NCBI GenBank assembly: GCA_037951105.1
Contig: JBAMJV010003302.1
Location: forward strand, 1-64,000
From: Echinarachnius parma
Lineage: Eukaryota; Echinodermata; Echinoidea; Clypeasteroida; Echinarachniidae
Reading direction: 5' to 3'
Length of the DNA stretch: 64,000 nt
Numbering within the stretch: position 1 is the stretch's first letter; every line of letters starts with the position of its first letter. Made by a program: the position numbers and the translations under genes. A model generated the notes under the pieces. The model did not search any database, was not told the DNA's origin, and worked only from the letters and a program-made list of their open reading frames with translations. This document shows, one piece after another, positions 46,126 through 56,412 of this stretch.

Positions 46126-46405
46126 ACAAGACACGGTGACCGTCTTTTGGGTCGCCGCGCCGGTGAAATCAGGGGTGAACGTATGCTCAAATCGGACGGT
46201 GAGCAGTGGGCCGATATTGAGGCATGCGCAGTGCATACAATGACGTCAACTCGACGCGTTGATCAATCAAAAGCTCACTAATAGGGACGTAATCTCGAGC
46301 CGTTCACTAGTGAACATGAACAAAAGAACGAAAGCAACCTACTAACGCAGAGCGTACATCACAGTTCATCTGTGAACCAAAGTCGTCCGATCATAAGAGA
46401 ACTAG
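46126..46405. other. No gene recognised; CpG-containing DNA upstream of a possible exon
   Basis: Composition is more balanced than in the repeats. The words GCATGCGCAG and TGACGTCA occur. It could be a promoter region for the exon to its right but shows no TATA box. Confidence 0.25.
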
Positions 46406-46576
46406 GCATACGTAGCCTACTACCGTGTCTGTGACGATCAAATCGTACACGAGGTCCTGTTCTTACAATATCTGGAAGACGATTTTGATGAAGACGACGA
46501 TAGGTTGTATGGAGACATGTCGGACAACGATACCGATAACACCGCTGCCGTTAGCAAGAGGACTACATTTTTTCAG
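46406..46576 (+). CDS. Possible coding exon ending at a splice donor
   Basis: The frame is open for 57 codons after a TAG at 46403 and ends at TTTTTTCAG followed by GTAGGC, a reasonable donor. It reads VLFLQYLEDDFDEDDDRLYG and then, from an ATG at 46517 in the context GAGACATGT, MSDNDTDNTAAVSKRTTFFQ. The acidic, non-repetitive composition is unlike the frames in nearby repeats. It may be the first exon of a host gene or of an intron-bearing transposase. I recognise no family. The next exon was not found. Confidence 0.3.
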
Positions 46577-46813
46577 GTAGGCTGGTTAAGTAATCTAGTA
46601 ACTTTTTTGACATGTGCAAAAAGTGATGAATAGTCGATACAATGTATTATGTATTGTGTGAAAATGTCAAGTTAAATGGACGTTATATATGGCCGACTAA
46701 TGATCAAAAATGCAAAGTTATATTCACTAACTCATTAGACTGACTTTTTACACGGTTACCACTATCCAGTTGATAGTTTAACATCTGAACACTTCAGTCG
46801 TAAATATCTTTTT

Positions 46814-47514
46814 GGTTACAGTCCGTTATTCCGAAGGTTCGTTATTCCGAAGGTTCAGTTATTCCGAAGGTTCGTTATTCCGAAGGTTCGTTATTCCGAA
46901 GGTTCGTTATTCCGAAGGTTCGTTATTCCGAAGGTTCGTTATTCCGAAGGTTCGTTGATCCGAAAATAAAATCGGGTTCGTTATTCCGAAGGTTCGTTAT
47001 TCCGAAGGTTCGTTGATCCGAAAGTAAAATCGGGCTTGTTATAATACTATAGTTTGTGTTTTGTTTATTTAATTTACAGCCTGCATTAAGCATACCCCTC
47101 CCCCTTTCCCTCCCTTGGCCAGACCAATCAAACATTTAAGTTTATTTTATCTCTTTATATGAAATTATATCATTATAACAAACCCAAATTCATTTTCGGA
47201 TTAACGAACCCGATTTCATTTTAGGAATAGCGAACCTTCGGAATAACGAACCCTCGGAATAACGGACCTTCGGAATAACGAACCTTCGGAATAACGAACC
47301 CGATTTCATTTTAGGAATAGCGAACCTTCGGAATAACGAACCTTCGGAATAACGAACCTTCGGAATAATGCAACAAATGTTCGGATTAACGAACCCTATT
47401 TCATTTTCGGATTAACGAACACTCAGGTATAGGAAATTTGCGTGTTCGGAATAACGAACCTTCGGAAAAACGAACCTTCGGAATAACGAACCTTCGGAAT
47501 AACGAACCGCACCC
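46814..47514 (-). mobile_element. TTCCGAAGG-word element, copy 2
   Basis: Same family as 2127-3088 but in reverse orientation: it begins GGTTACAGTCCGTTATTCC and ends GGAATAACGAACCGCACCC. The 8 bases ATCTTTTT flank it on both sides (46806-46813 and 47515-47522). The paralogous empty site is at 44475-44482. Its core is shorter (about 140 bp) but keeps the CATACCCCTCCCCCTTTCCC and GACCAATCAAACATTTAAGT phrases, inverse of those in copy 1. Confidence 0.88.
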
Positions 47515-47734
47515 ATCTTTTTAACGAAAGGGAATTTGTAAAAAGAACAAAACCTGTCCCATGGATCTACTGTTCATACGAATACAATAAGGTATGAGTG
47601 AACCGCCAGAATTCTAATTGGATTTTGTATATTTGGACCATGTTTCTATATCCTTTGAACGACGGAAATGTAAATTTAGTTGTGATGGATTTGCTGACGA
47701 AATTACAAAGCAAAGAGAGAGAAAGAGAGACATG

Positions 47735-47935
47735 TGATTGATTGAATGAATGAATGAATGATTGATTGATTGATTGATTGATTTTATTTTATTTATTGAA
47801 GGACTGACTGACTGATTGGTTGATTGATTGATTGATTGATAGAAAGATAGTTAGATCGATAAATAGATAGATATATCGATCGATAGACATATATAGATAG
47901 ATAGATCGAAAGATAGGACTTATCGCCATACCCAC
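47735..47935. repeat. GATT and GATA tetranucleotide microsatellites
   Basis: (TGAT)n and (GAAT)n runs at 47740-47840 and (GATA)n with ATCG variants at 47840-47925. Confidence 0.85.
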
Positions 47936-48159
47936 TAAAATAAGCTATGAATATATAACAACAAATTTTACCCGACTGCATGCATCCCGGTACTGTATTA
48001 GTACTTCCCGAAAAAAGAAATTGTAAGGATTAAAATATAACATGTGAAATGAGAATCATTACCCTTCGAATGCTTTCATAGTTGAAAAAATTGATATCAA
48101 AATATTGTATTTATATATCGTCTAGCCAGGCGATATCTTGACTCTTAAAAAAATACATA
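47936..48159. other. No gene recognised
   Basis: Nothing beyond AT-rich DNA. Confidence 0.35.
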
Positions 48160-48482
48160 AAATGCTTATACACTTCTTTCAAAAAAATGTCAAAACAGGT
48201 TTTTAAATAGTTGGTGATGATATCTATATTAAATCATTGTTTTAACAAAACATCACATGCACAATTTTGTATGAAAAGTGGTTGAAACCGATGAGTTTGC
48301 AGAGAGTTGTTTAGTTCTAACGGCTCTTTTTTGTTTAAATGATGACAGGCTTTTTACTTAGTCGTTTGTAATTGTGTATACCTTTCAAGCATGGTGGAGT
48401 AATAACTATTAGTTTGTAATATAATGGTGACGTTTTTGGTATAACATTCGAGTTTGACTAAAACTCAACTATCTCTTAGGGC
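48160..48482 (+). mobile_element. Partial Kolobok-like element
   Basis: The phrases GTTTTTAAATAGTTG, AACAAAACATCACATGCAC, GGTTGAAACCGATGAG and GACTAAAACTCAACTATCTC match, in order, 56265-56405 and the inverse of 59020-59310. The right end lacks the perfect TTAA and the left end is truncated. Confidence 0.6.
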
Positions 48483-48507
48483 CAAAATGTGAGTGCCCTT
48501 TGACCAA

Positions 48508-48602
48508 ATAATATAATATATATACTCGGTTTATATAGCGCCTAATATGATTTATAATGGCTCTAAGCGCTTTACAATGATAATATTACCCCCGGTCATA
48601 TA
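48508..48602 (-). mobile_element. 3' tail of the split tRNA-derived SINE
   Basis: In reverse complement it reads TGACCGGGGGTAATATTATC, then ATTGTAAAGCGCTTAGAGCC and GGCGCTATATAAA, the usual GCGC-containing 3' tail of this SINE type. It continues the body at 51529-51790 once the 2.9-kb insertion is removed. Confidence 0.75.
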
Positions 48603-48898
48603 CAGGGTGGCCAAAACAAAACGGAACGGGGCACTTCCCAAAATATAGTAACAAATGTATCATGTCCATCGGATAGAGTGTATTTTCAAATAAACAACGA
48701 TACCAAGAACAGTCAATTTGGTCGTGTAGTTTTTGTTTTAGGGCGATGTGAGTGACATCATGTCATGTCAGGTTCTCTATTTTGACAATTTGTATCAAGC
48801 CAACGCTTGAGCATCGCGCGCCATTGTTAGTGTGCACTCAGCCGTGTGCCGAGAGAATGGGCAATGGTATTACGGGCAAGGAGTGCGGTTTAATTGAC

Positions 48899-51338
48899 AA
48901 GGGGAGGGCCAACATCGAAAAAGTAGCTTCCTTAAGGACTTAGGTTGCCAGATCTCCACAACAAGTTTAAACCAACTTTATTTGCAAGCATTCTTAATGA
49001 GACAAATTAATTCAGAGGTCTACCTCAAAACAATTGTTGCGAACACCTCCAAATCCAAGATGGCGTCCAAAGAAGTAGCTGTTTTGACTTACTATAGACA
49101 ATTGGCGAGATTTCCCAAACAACACCTGAAATAAGCATGATTTTGCAGTCATATTAAAGACAATAACATTTCCTATAATCTGATACCAAACACAATGGGT
49201 TTCAGGATATGTAACACGTTCATTTTTAGCATCAAACTCAAATTTTAGGCCTTTTCCCCCAAAAATATAAAATTATTGATTTACATAATTCAGCATATAT
49301 CAATAATTGCACTGGGTGTTGAATTAATACTTTTCAGAAAACTGTCCAGTTATATCAGCAATACGCTGTGAAAATTTCAAGTGTTTACCATATCTGAACA
49401 AAAAGTTATAATAACTGGAAGTCAGCATTTGATATCGACAAATACAGCAAATTTGTACGATTTCGAACACTATACAGGGTGCCCCAATAAAATGTAATTC
49501 TTGTTTACGGACTTAATGTAAGAAATGCTCTTAAATTATGACATATTGTTTATCCCTTTTTTAGAAAAAAACTTGTAGACCTGTATTGTCTCCAGTTACA
49601 TGTAATAAGATATAAAGGGTATGAAGGGTGCATACCTTGCGATCAAGATGGTGTTCGAATCTAGATACACTCTGCACATATTACAGTATGTCCCGCATAT
49701 TGTGTACTTCAGTAAGACACTTATTCAAGATAATGAACATGATCTTGACAATGTTTTAAACACATCATGGACACCCAATATGATTCGAATTCGCAATATG
49801 CATGGCATGCGCGTCAGTATGCAGCTGACTGGAATGCTCCATGTGGAGTGGAATTAAGTTCATTTTTAGCGCTTGGTTTATGATAAATGCAGTAAAACAA
49901 ATACAAGACAGACACGACACGAGGGGACACGACATCTAGACGGACTACATAATGATGGTGGAATATTCATCATATTACAAGAAATGGTGTTTGTTTTTAT
50001 TTGTTCATAAATGGAATTGAAGGTGTCCCGAGATTGACGCAATCATTTTGAAATACAAATCCTATAATTAAGATTACACATTTTTGAGACACCCTGGGCC
50101 GTATGCATAAAAACAAGCAATTGCTTGTGCTAGCCTTTTGCTTGAATCGGTATGCATAAAAACAAGCAATTGCTTGCAAGCAAAAGCATTTGCTTACAAG
50201 CACAAGCAATTGCTTACTGCTCGTAAGCAATTGCTTACCAAACAAGCAATTGCTTAAAACCGTATGCATAAAACGAACCTTTTACTTGTCTTGATAAGCA
50301 ATTGCTTGCGTTTTTTTCAAGCACATCCAGACCAGCTTGGGCTCTTGCTTACTCAGGGCATTCGCGTTTAAGGATCAAATTTTCGTAACGTTTCAGGATA
50401 ATTTCAAGCTCCATATTCCAGAGGTTATGTTGTGATCAAATTATTTTAGACTTTTTTACGGCAATTTTTGAGAAACCCCCCTGATGCTCCGCGCTGTTTC
50501 CCCCCTATTTGCGTAATAAAAAATACTGCTGCCAGGTCGGGCACGAAGCGTTGTTGCCCTGCAGTGCGATGTTCGCACAACCGTAACGATCCTTTGTCCA
50601 ACACGTAAGCAATTGTTAGGCAGTGCAAGCAAAAGGTTCAGCACAAGCAAAGGCTTGTGCATACGAATTTAAGCAATTGCTTGAACTTGATCTTTTGCTT
50701 GACAAGCTCTTGCTTGTGCTTAAAGCATTTGCTTATAAGCAATTGCTTGTTTTTATGCATACGGCCCCCTGTATAGCACAAGAATTCATGCAAAACTACC
50801 CGTTTTGTCGATATCAATGCTGACTTCCAAGAACTATAACTTTTTGTTCAGATACGGTACATACTTGAAATTTTCAGAGAGTATAGTTGATATAATTGGA
50901 CAGTTTTCTGAAAAGTATTAATTCAACTGCTAATACAATAATTGAATTATGCGTAATTATGTAATTCAATAATTTCATATTTTGGGGGAAAAATGCCTAA
51001 ATTTTGAGTTTGGGGCTAAAAATGACCGTGTTACATATCCTGAACTCCACGGTGTTTAGTATCAGATTATAGGAAATGTTATTGCCTTTAATATGACTGC
51101 AGAATAATGTTGATATGAGGTGTCGTTTGGGAAATCTCGCCAATTATCTATAACAATGCAAAACGGCTGCTTTTTTGGACGCCATTTTGGATTTGGAGGT
51201 GTTCGCAACAAATTTTTTGAGGTAGACCTCTGAATTATGTTGTCTCATTACAAATACTTGCAATTAAAATCGGTTTAAACTTGTTGTGGAGATCTGGCAA
51301 CCTAAAGTCACTTTTTACGACTTTGGCCCTCCCCTTAT
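48899..51338. mobile_element. Mariner-like palindromic composite, copy 2
   Basis: Same arms as copy 1 at 35836-37992, in reverse orientation, with the TA-bordered core element at 49475-50771. The core ends are CAGGGTGCCCCAA and TTGAGACACCCTG. The right core end has been hit by the AGCAATTGCTT element. No coding frame of note. Confidence 0.75.
50097..50766. mobile_element. 670-bp element made of AGCAATTGCTT words
   Basis: The ends GGCCGTATGCATAAAAACAA and the exact inverse are flanked by the 5-bp TSD CCCTG (50092-50096 and 50767-50771). Inside, AAGCAATTGCTT, itself a palindrome, occurs about 18 times with AAGCAAAAG, AAGCATTTGCTT and ACAAGCA variants, crowded toward both ends. The middle 150-300 bp is ordinary sequence. 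No protein. Confidence 0.85.
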
Positions 51339-51528
51339 AGGTAGAAATTGACAGAAATTGGCACCTGACATGGGCTCACTCACATCGTCCTAAAACAAAA
51401 ACTACACGACCAAAATTACTGTTCTTGGTATCGTTTTCGTTGGAAAAGACACCCTATCTGATGGAAATAAATATTTTGGTACTTTAATTTGGGAAGTGCC
51501 CCGTTCCGTTTTTTGTTGGACCACCCTG

Positions 51529-51790
51529 TATAGGATACAATGCAAACCAGCACACATTGTGTGCACCATCTCCACTCCCTTGGGAGCATTCCTTCCAAGC
51601 GGCTCATGGGCATTGAGAAGATCCTTCACATATAGGTTTTCACCTCCTACCGGATCCCCATTTATACACCTGGGTAGAGAGCAGCAATTGTGGATAAATT
51701 GTCTTGCTGAAGGACAAAGGCAGTGGGCAGGGTTCGAACTAGGGATCTCATGATCGGAAATCGCGCGCTCTACCAATCTTGCCACACCAC
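51529..51790 (-). mobile_element. tRNA-derived SINE, head and body
   Basis: In reverse complement the head reads GTGTGGCAAGATTGGTAGAG (A-box region, 51766-51785) and CTAGTTCGAACCCTG (B box, 51727-51741), the internal RNA polymerase III promoter of a tRNA-like sequence. The body has CTTCAGCAAGACAATTTATC and GTATAAATGGG, a style common in marine-invertebrate SINEs. The element is cut by the insertion at 48603-51528 and continues at 48508-48602. Confidence 0.85.
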
Positions 51791-51952
51791 ATCTACATTC
51801 GGTTCTTGCACCAACAAGTCGCTTGCAATAGTTGATCAATCTGCCTATTTCTTTCCACTGCAGAAGGAAGGCCTCTTCATCACCATTCCATTTTCTTCTT
51901 TCTTGTCCTTTCATGTCGCATCCATGTAACACCCAAAATTCTCGGATGTCGT

Positions 51953-53150
51953 CCATCCAACACATGCATGATGAACAACTTACTCACATACCCTCTCACA
52001 AATACCTTGGTATAATAATTTCCTCTGATCGTAGATGGAATTTGCATGTAGACTCTGTTCTAGCTCGTGCCAATAGGCTTCTTAGCTTCATTCGAACCAT
52101 TGTACGGGGGGCCTCCACACAAGCATGCTTTTGTCTTTATAGATCGTTGGTACTCCCTATACAGGGTGGCACAAACGAAACGAAACGGGGCACTTCCCAA
52201 AATATAGTATCAAAATGTTTATGTCCATCGGATAGGATGTCTTTTCTAATGAAAAACAATACCAAGAACAGTAATTTTGGTCGTGCAGTTTTTGTTTTAG
52301 AACGCTGTGAGTGAGACCATGTCAGGTGCCCACTTTTGTCAATTTTTACCTAGTCAATGCCAGTTAAATCGCACTCCCTGCCCATAATACCATTGTTCGA
52401 CCATGCCCCTTCTCTCGGCACACGGCTGAGTGCACACTAACAATGGCGCGCGTTGCTCAACACTATGAAAGGCGTTACGTGCGATTTATCAAGCACTGGC
52501 TCGGTAAAAATTGACAAAAAAGAGAACCTGACATGGTGTCACCCACAGCGCCCTAAAACAAAAACTACACGACCAAATTGACTGTTCTTGGTATCGTTGT
52601 TCATTTGAAAAGACACCCTATCCGATGGACATAATACATTTGTTACTTTATTTTGGGAAGTGCCCCGTTCCGTTTTTTTTGGGCCACCCTGTATTGGAAC
52701 ATGGCATTCCTGTTTGGCACTCTCACACTGCAGCCCAAGAACATGAAGAACACAAGCTTGAACAGGTTCAAAGAATGGCACTGCATCAAAGAAGATGTGA
52801 GATGTCATACGAAGAACGTCTTTCTCAGCTTCACTGGACCACACACTTCAGTCCAGAAGGGACTGTGCCTTTTGTGCATATGTAATGAAGTGTTTTATTT
52901 GTCTGGTTCTTTAAAATGTGAAGTAACTGTTGAAACCTTACAAATTAATGATCGGCACCCCAATCTTCTCACATTCAAATACATCCCTCCAGAACGCAGG
53001 TTTTATTTGTATCCCCAAGTTGTAGATTCCCCATAATTTGTAATTCCCTACCACAATCAGTCAGGGATGCGGCTGTTCTGTCCCCATTACCATCCTTTTT
53101 ACACCAACTAAAAAGATCGTTCATATCCACACAGTAACATTCAATGCCTA
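51953..53150 (+). pseudogene. LINE reverse transcriptase C-terminal relic, split by a MITE
   Basis: Left part, 51953-52161: HIPSHKYLGIIISSDRRWN (thumb) and ASTQACFCLYRSLVLPI. Right part from 52694: LEHGIPVWHSHTA, LEQVQRMALHQRR and MSYEERLSQLHW. Further on, in other phases, come RHPNLLTFKYIP and NSLPQSVRDAAVLSPL, the usual C-terminal end. Removing the 530-bp MITE together with one TA rejoins the two parts in phase. Motifs fit a CR1/L2/Jockey-like element. The fragment is 5'-truncated within the RT. Confidence 0.8.
52162..52691. mobile_element. Mariner-like element A, copy 2, intact 530-bp MITE
   Basis: CAGGGTGGCACAAACGAAAC at the left and GGGCCACCCTG at the right, bordered by TA (52160-52161 and 52692-52693). 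The terminal inverted repeats span about 170 bp each with phrases such as ACGGGGCACTTCCCAAAATA. The TSD is supported by the reading frame of the RT relic it interrupts. Confidence 0.85.
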
Positions 53151-53276
53151 AGATGGTGAATATATAATGGTGTACATGCATTTATTTTGGCAAGTTGTAA
53201 TGTATTGTTCTATCATGAAGGAGCAGTATATTTGTAATGGGTACCTATACTCGACTTATACTTGTTATATTATTCA
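53151..53276. other. No gene recognised
   Basis: Short AT-rich interval between the RT relic and the hAT-like element. Confidence 0.35.
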
Positions 53277-53284
53277 CATTATTG

Positions 53285-55340
53285 CAGGGTTGGCATCATT
53301 TCATGGGCAATTGCTTATTTCCCGGACGGGCGGGAAATACTGGGAAATACCAGTAATTACCGCCTTTTTAGCGGGAAATACCGGCCAATACCTGGTAATA
53401 TGACTCAAAGTTATGATCCAATTCTAAATTGGTTAATATCCCATAAAAATGCTACAGTCAAAAATGGTCCGGGCGCCGTACGATTTTTCTCCCTACGGCG
53501 GATTTTCTACGATTTTGGGAAATCGTGATATCGTACGATGTCTGTGGTATTTTAGAGTAGCAGTCACATATTCTCCGGGCCCCGTACGATGACCTTTGTC
53601 TTAAAATAAAACATAAATCGCACGGCCCCCGTGAACACAAACTAAGTGCCCGTACGGGTGACTTACGGTACTCTTACGGTACGGTACTCCACGGTACCCG
53701 TACGATTTGAGTGGCCAAATTTTCTGTCTCAAAATCGTACGATATTCGAAAAAAAAGGCTGCGATGTCCGTGCTGTGCCCGTGCGATGCCCTTGTGGTGC
53801 CCATGCGATGCTCTATACGCTGTGTCTACGGGCTTACGGCAAGTAAAACATCGTACGATGCATTTTTTTTAAAACTCCGCGTTAAACAAATTTTTGACAT
53901 CGTACGGCGGGGAAAAATGCAACGGCGACCGTACGATAGCCACGGCACCCGTGCGGGCGCCGCAAGATTCCCGCAAGATTTCCCCTAAAAGTAGCATCCT
54001 ACGGGCGCCGTAGCCCAAATCGGACCATTTGTGACTGTAGCAATAAAGATGTATGCATTTTATGTTTTAACCTGAATAAGTGAATCATCAAAATGCTTAA
54101 TTATGTATAAAAACATGTCTTGTGAATTAAATTAATCATCCATCAATTGATATTTCCTTATTTTCAAAATTACACATCATATAAACAAGAAAATTGTTCA
54201 AACAAGCGTAATATTGATATGCAAGGATCCACTTGCAGACAGTGTACAAACAAAAAACATAGTCCTAAAGGCTAAAGCAGGGTAGGCATATTTCCCGGTT
54301 GGGTGGAAATACTGGGAAAAAAAGGAATTCCCCCCTTTTGAGCAGGGCATACTGGCAAATATATTTGTCCACATGGGTAAGTATACCATTAAACAAAATA
54401 TTTGTATCTTGTTACTATGGTCTAGTGACTAACACTTTGTTTTAATAATTATAACTGCCTAGATCTCCAATGCCAATCACATTTCATATTCCCCTTTTTC
54501 CCCATTATTTCGACAACATTTTCTGTAAATATTAATTAATAATTGACGTTGCAGATGTTTCATCACATTGGATATTAGAAACCCCCTGACCCTTATGTCT
54601 ATTCTGAGGGCTTTTTTTTGGTCTAACTACCAGTTTGTCTGTTGTAGTCTACACCAAAACATGTATGACAGTAAGATCATGTATGCATTATTTTGGTATT
54701 TATGTATCATTTTTGTCTAGAATCATCATTCTGTCTTATCATTTCAGCTAAAACAAACTTAAGTCTATTATCATTTTGACTATATTACAAGGAACCTAAT
54801 TGTGTAGCCGTAAACTCATTGTAAATAACCTGTTTCCTTAGAGTTACTTAGAGTTTCTGAAATCCCCATAGACTTTCTATACCACCCACCCGGTTCCCGT
54901 ATTCAAGGGGTTTTAAAAAGTAAGAGCAAAAGACTAATTTGACATGCAATGACCCACAAATATGTTAGACAAATTGGCAAATAGACTTAATGTTCATTAT
55001 TGTAGCTTTTTTCAGCAGATTTGCTGCTTTTCTGTCTATTGTTTAATATCATTTGGGTCTTTTTCATTTGGTCTAAGTACCAAAATCATCTACAACAGCA
55101 TGATTCATATGGATTGAATCATTTTTTATAATCTTCATTCTGTCTAATCGTCAGTTCAGGTAATGTGTGTTTAGCTATAGTCTACATATAAGATTAGAAA
55201 TTAGATTAAAAACTGATTTAATAATTAGTGTTAGACAAAGTGGCATTTAGACAGTTTATTATATATCTAATTTCCCGGGCTGTAATTCCCGGTATTTACC
55301 CGCGGGAATTCCCGCCACCGGTATTTCCCGGCCAACCCTG
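53285..55340. mobile_element. hAT-like element, 2.06 kb, non-autonomous
   Basis: The ends CAGGGTTGGC and GCCAACCCTG are followed by the 8-bp duplication CATTATTG (53277-53284 and 55341-55348), both typical of hAT transposons. Next to each end TTTCCCGG and CCGGGAAATAC words are repeated (53325-53400, 54285-54365, 55265-55335). A CGTACG-word element is nested at 53455-54037. No BED finger or transposase frame is visible. Confidence 0.85.
53455..54037. mobile_element. 583-bp element made of CGTACG words
   Basis: The ends CAGTCAAAAATGGTCCG and CGGACCATTTGTGACTG are bordered by TA (53453-53454, 54038-54039), as for mariner-like elements. Inside, CCGTACGAT and ATCGTACG, with the palindrome CGTACG, occur about fifteen times, with CGGGCGCCGTA and CCGTGCGA variants. 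The GC content stands out from the AT-rich host element. The 60-90-codon frames are artefacts. Confidence 0.8.
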
Positions 55341-55699
55341 CATTATTGATGATTGTACTGATTAGGTTGAACTTCATAATTATCATTAGTGCATAATACA
55401 TGATTATTTAATTATAAGATAAGTTGTTTTTTTGGTACTTTGTATAAAATATCGACTATATGCGATAATAGAAGTTAGGATTTCCGTTATCGTATGATTT
55501 TTTATTTTATTTTAAATTTAATACCACTATGAAAATTATAAAAAGATTTCAATCACGAGGCTCTCTTTTTGTGACGATTGGAATTAATTGAACATTCGAT
55601 TTATAATAATACCCTTTGTTTGTTAATAATGTTTTGGTCCTGCTAAAATGAAATGTCTTTTATATTGGTAATTGAGAAAATACAAATTAGGATTCGTTT

Positions 55700-56002
55700 T
55701 GTTGTATTACACTGAATTTGAAATTTAATACACCACTTATTTGTATATACATTCATAATGTTATAATAAACAAGTTGAGTGAAGGTAGATTTTGTTGTTC
55801 GGTTGATAAAGTATTCCATGTATTTGCACCAGAATATTTGAATGATTGTTTGAATAGTTCAATTTGTGGTTCCGGTATTACAACGTTAAACGAATCAGCG
55901 TTACGACTATTAAAGCCGCCGTGACGATCAAAGTACATTTCAATTTCATTACATAATCTTTCTGGTGCTTCACCATGAATACATTTATACATCAGTACAT
56001 TT
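55700..56002 (-). pseudogene. LINE C-terminal relic, CR1/L2-like
   Basis: From 56002 leftwards the frame reads LNVLMYKCIHGEAPERLC, FNSRNADSFNVVIPEPQIEL and YSGANTWNTL, ending at a stop at 55753. It is the tail that follows the RT thumb in CR1/L2 elements (compare YNTRSSNKYHYQ in the LINE at 19572). It is cut at a TTAA (56003-56006) by the Kolobok-like end. The rest of the RT was not found on the far side. Confidence 0.75.
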
Positions 56003-56412
56003 AAAGGGATAGTTGAGTTTTTGGTAGAGAGGGCGCTATACAAAATATTTTTTTGTGAGATATTGAAAAACTTATTGTCAAATTCGAAAGAGAATACAAA
56101 TTTAATGACAGAATAAACCTTATTTGATACAAATCGGTTCAGAAATGGCTGAAATATCCATAAACATAACCATTTGTAATACATGTGGGGCCCCACATTT
56201 ATTCGATCATTTTGAACCTGCCGTTAAATGTTTTTATACCTCTTTTCAAAAATTTACAAAAGAGGTTTTTAAATAGTTGTTGATTATCTCTCTATCTCAT
56301 CACTATTTCAACAAAACATCACATGCACAATATTTCATTTAAAATGGTTGAAACTGATGAGTGTTCAGAGAGCGCCGTCTTGAGTTTTAATAGCATGGTA
56401 GAGTTATGTCTA
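56003..56412 (+). mobile_element. Kolobok-like element, left part, right end lost
   Basis: TTAA is followed by AGGGATAGTTGAGTTTTTGG, GAGGGCGCTATACAAAATAT and CATTTGTAATACATGTGGGG, matched in inverse by 60370-60531. A body with AACAAAACATCACATGCAC follows to 56410, where a palindromic element takes over. The TTAA site and AGGGATAG end suggest the Kolobok/piggyBac type. Confidence 0.65.

Larger units (their letters stand above)
48603..51528. mobile_element. Mariner-like element A, copy 1, carrying nested insertions
   Basis: The ends CAGGGTGGCCAAAACAAAAC and its inverse ending CCACCCTG are each bordered by TA. The terminal 200-300 bp share TCCATCGGATAG(A/G), AACAATACCAAGAACAGT-type and GTCGTG(T/C)AGTTTTTGTTTTA phrases with the intact copy at 52162-52691. 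A second composite (48899-51338) has inserted in its middle. Confidence 0.8.

Noticed and set aside
51723..51790. Functional tRNA gene
   Set aside because: A and B boxes are present but the sequence does not close into a full cloverleaf with an acceptor stem, and a SINE body follows.
53646..53988. Frames of 66-93 codons with Val/Arg/Cys-rich composition
   Set aside because: They fall inside the CGTACG word array and repeat its codons; no motif.
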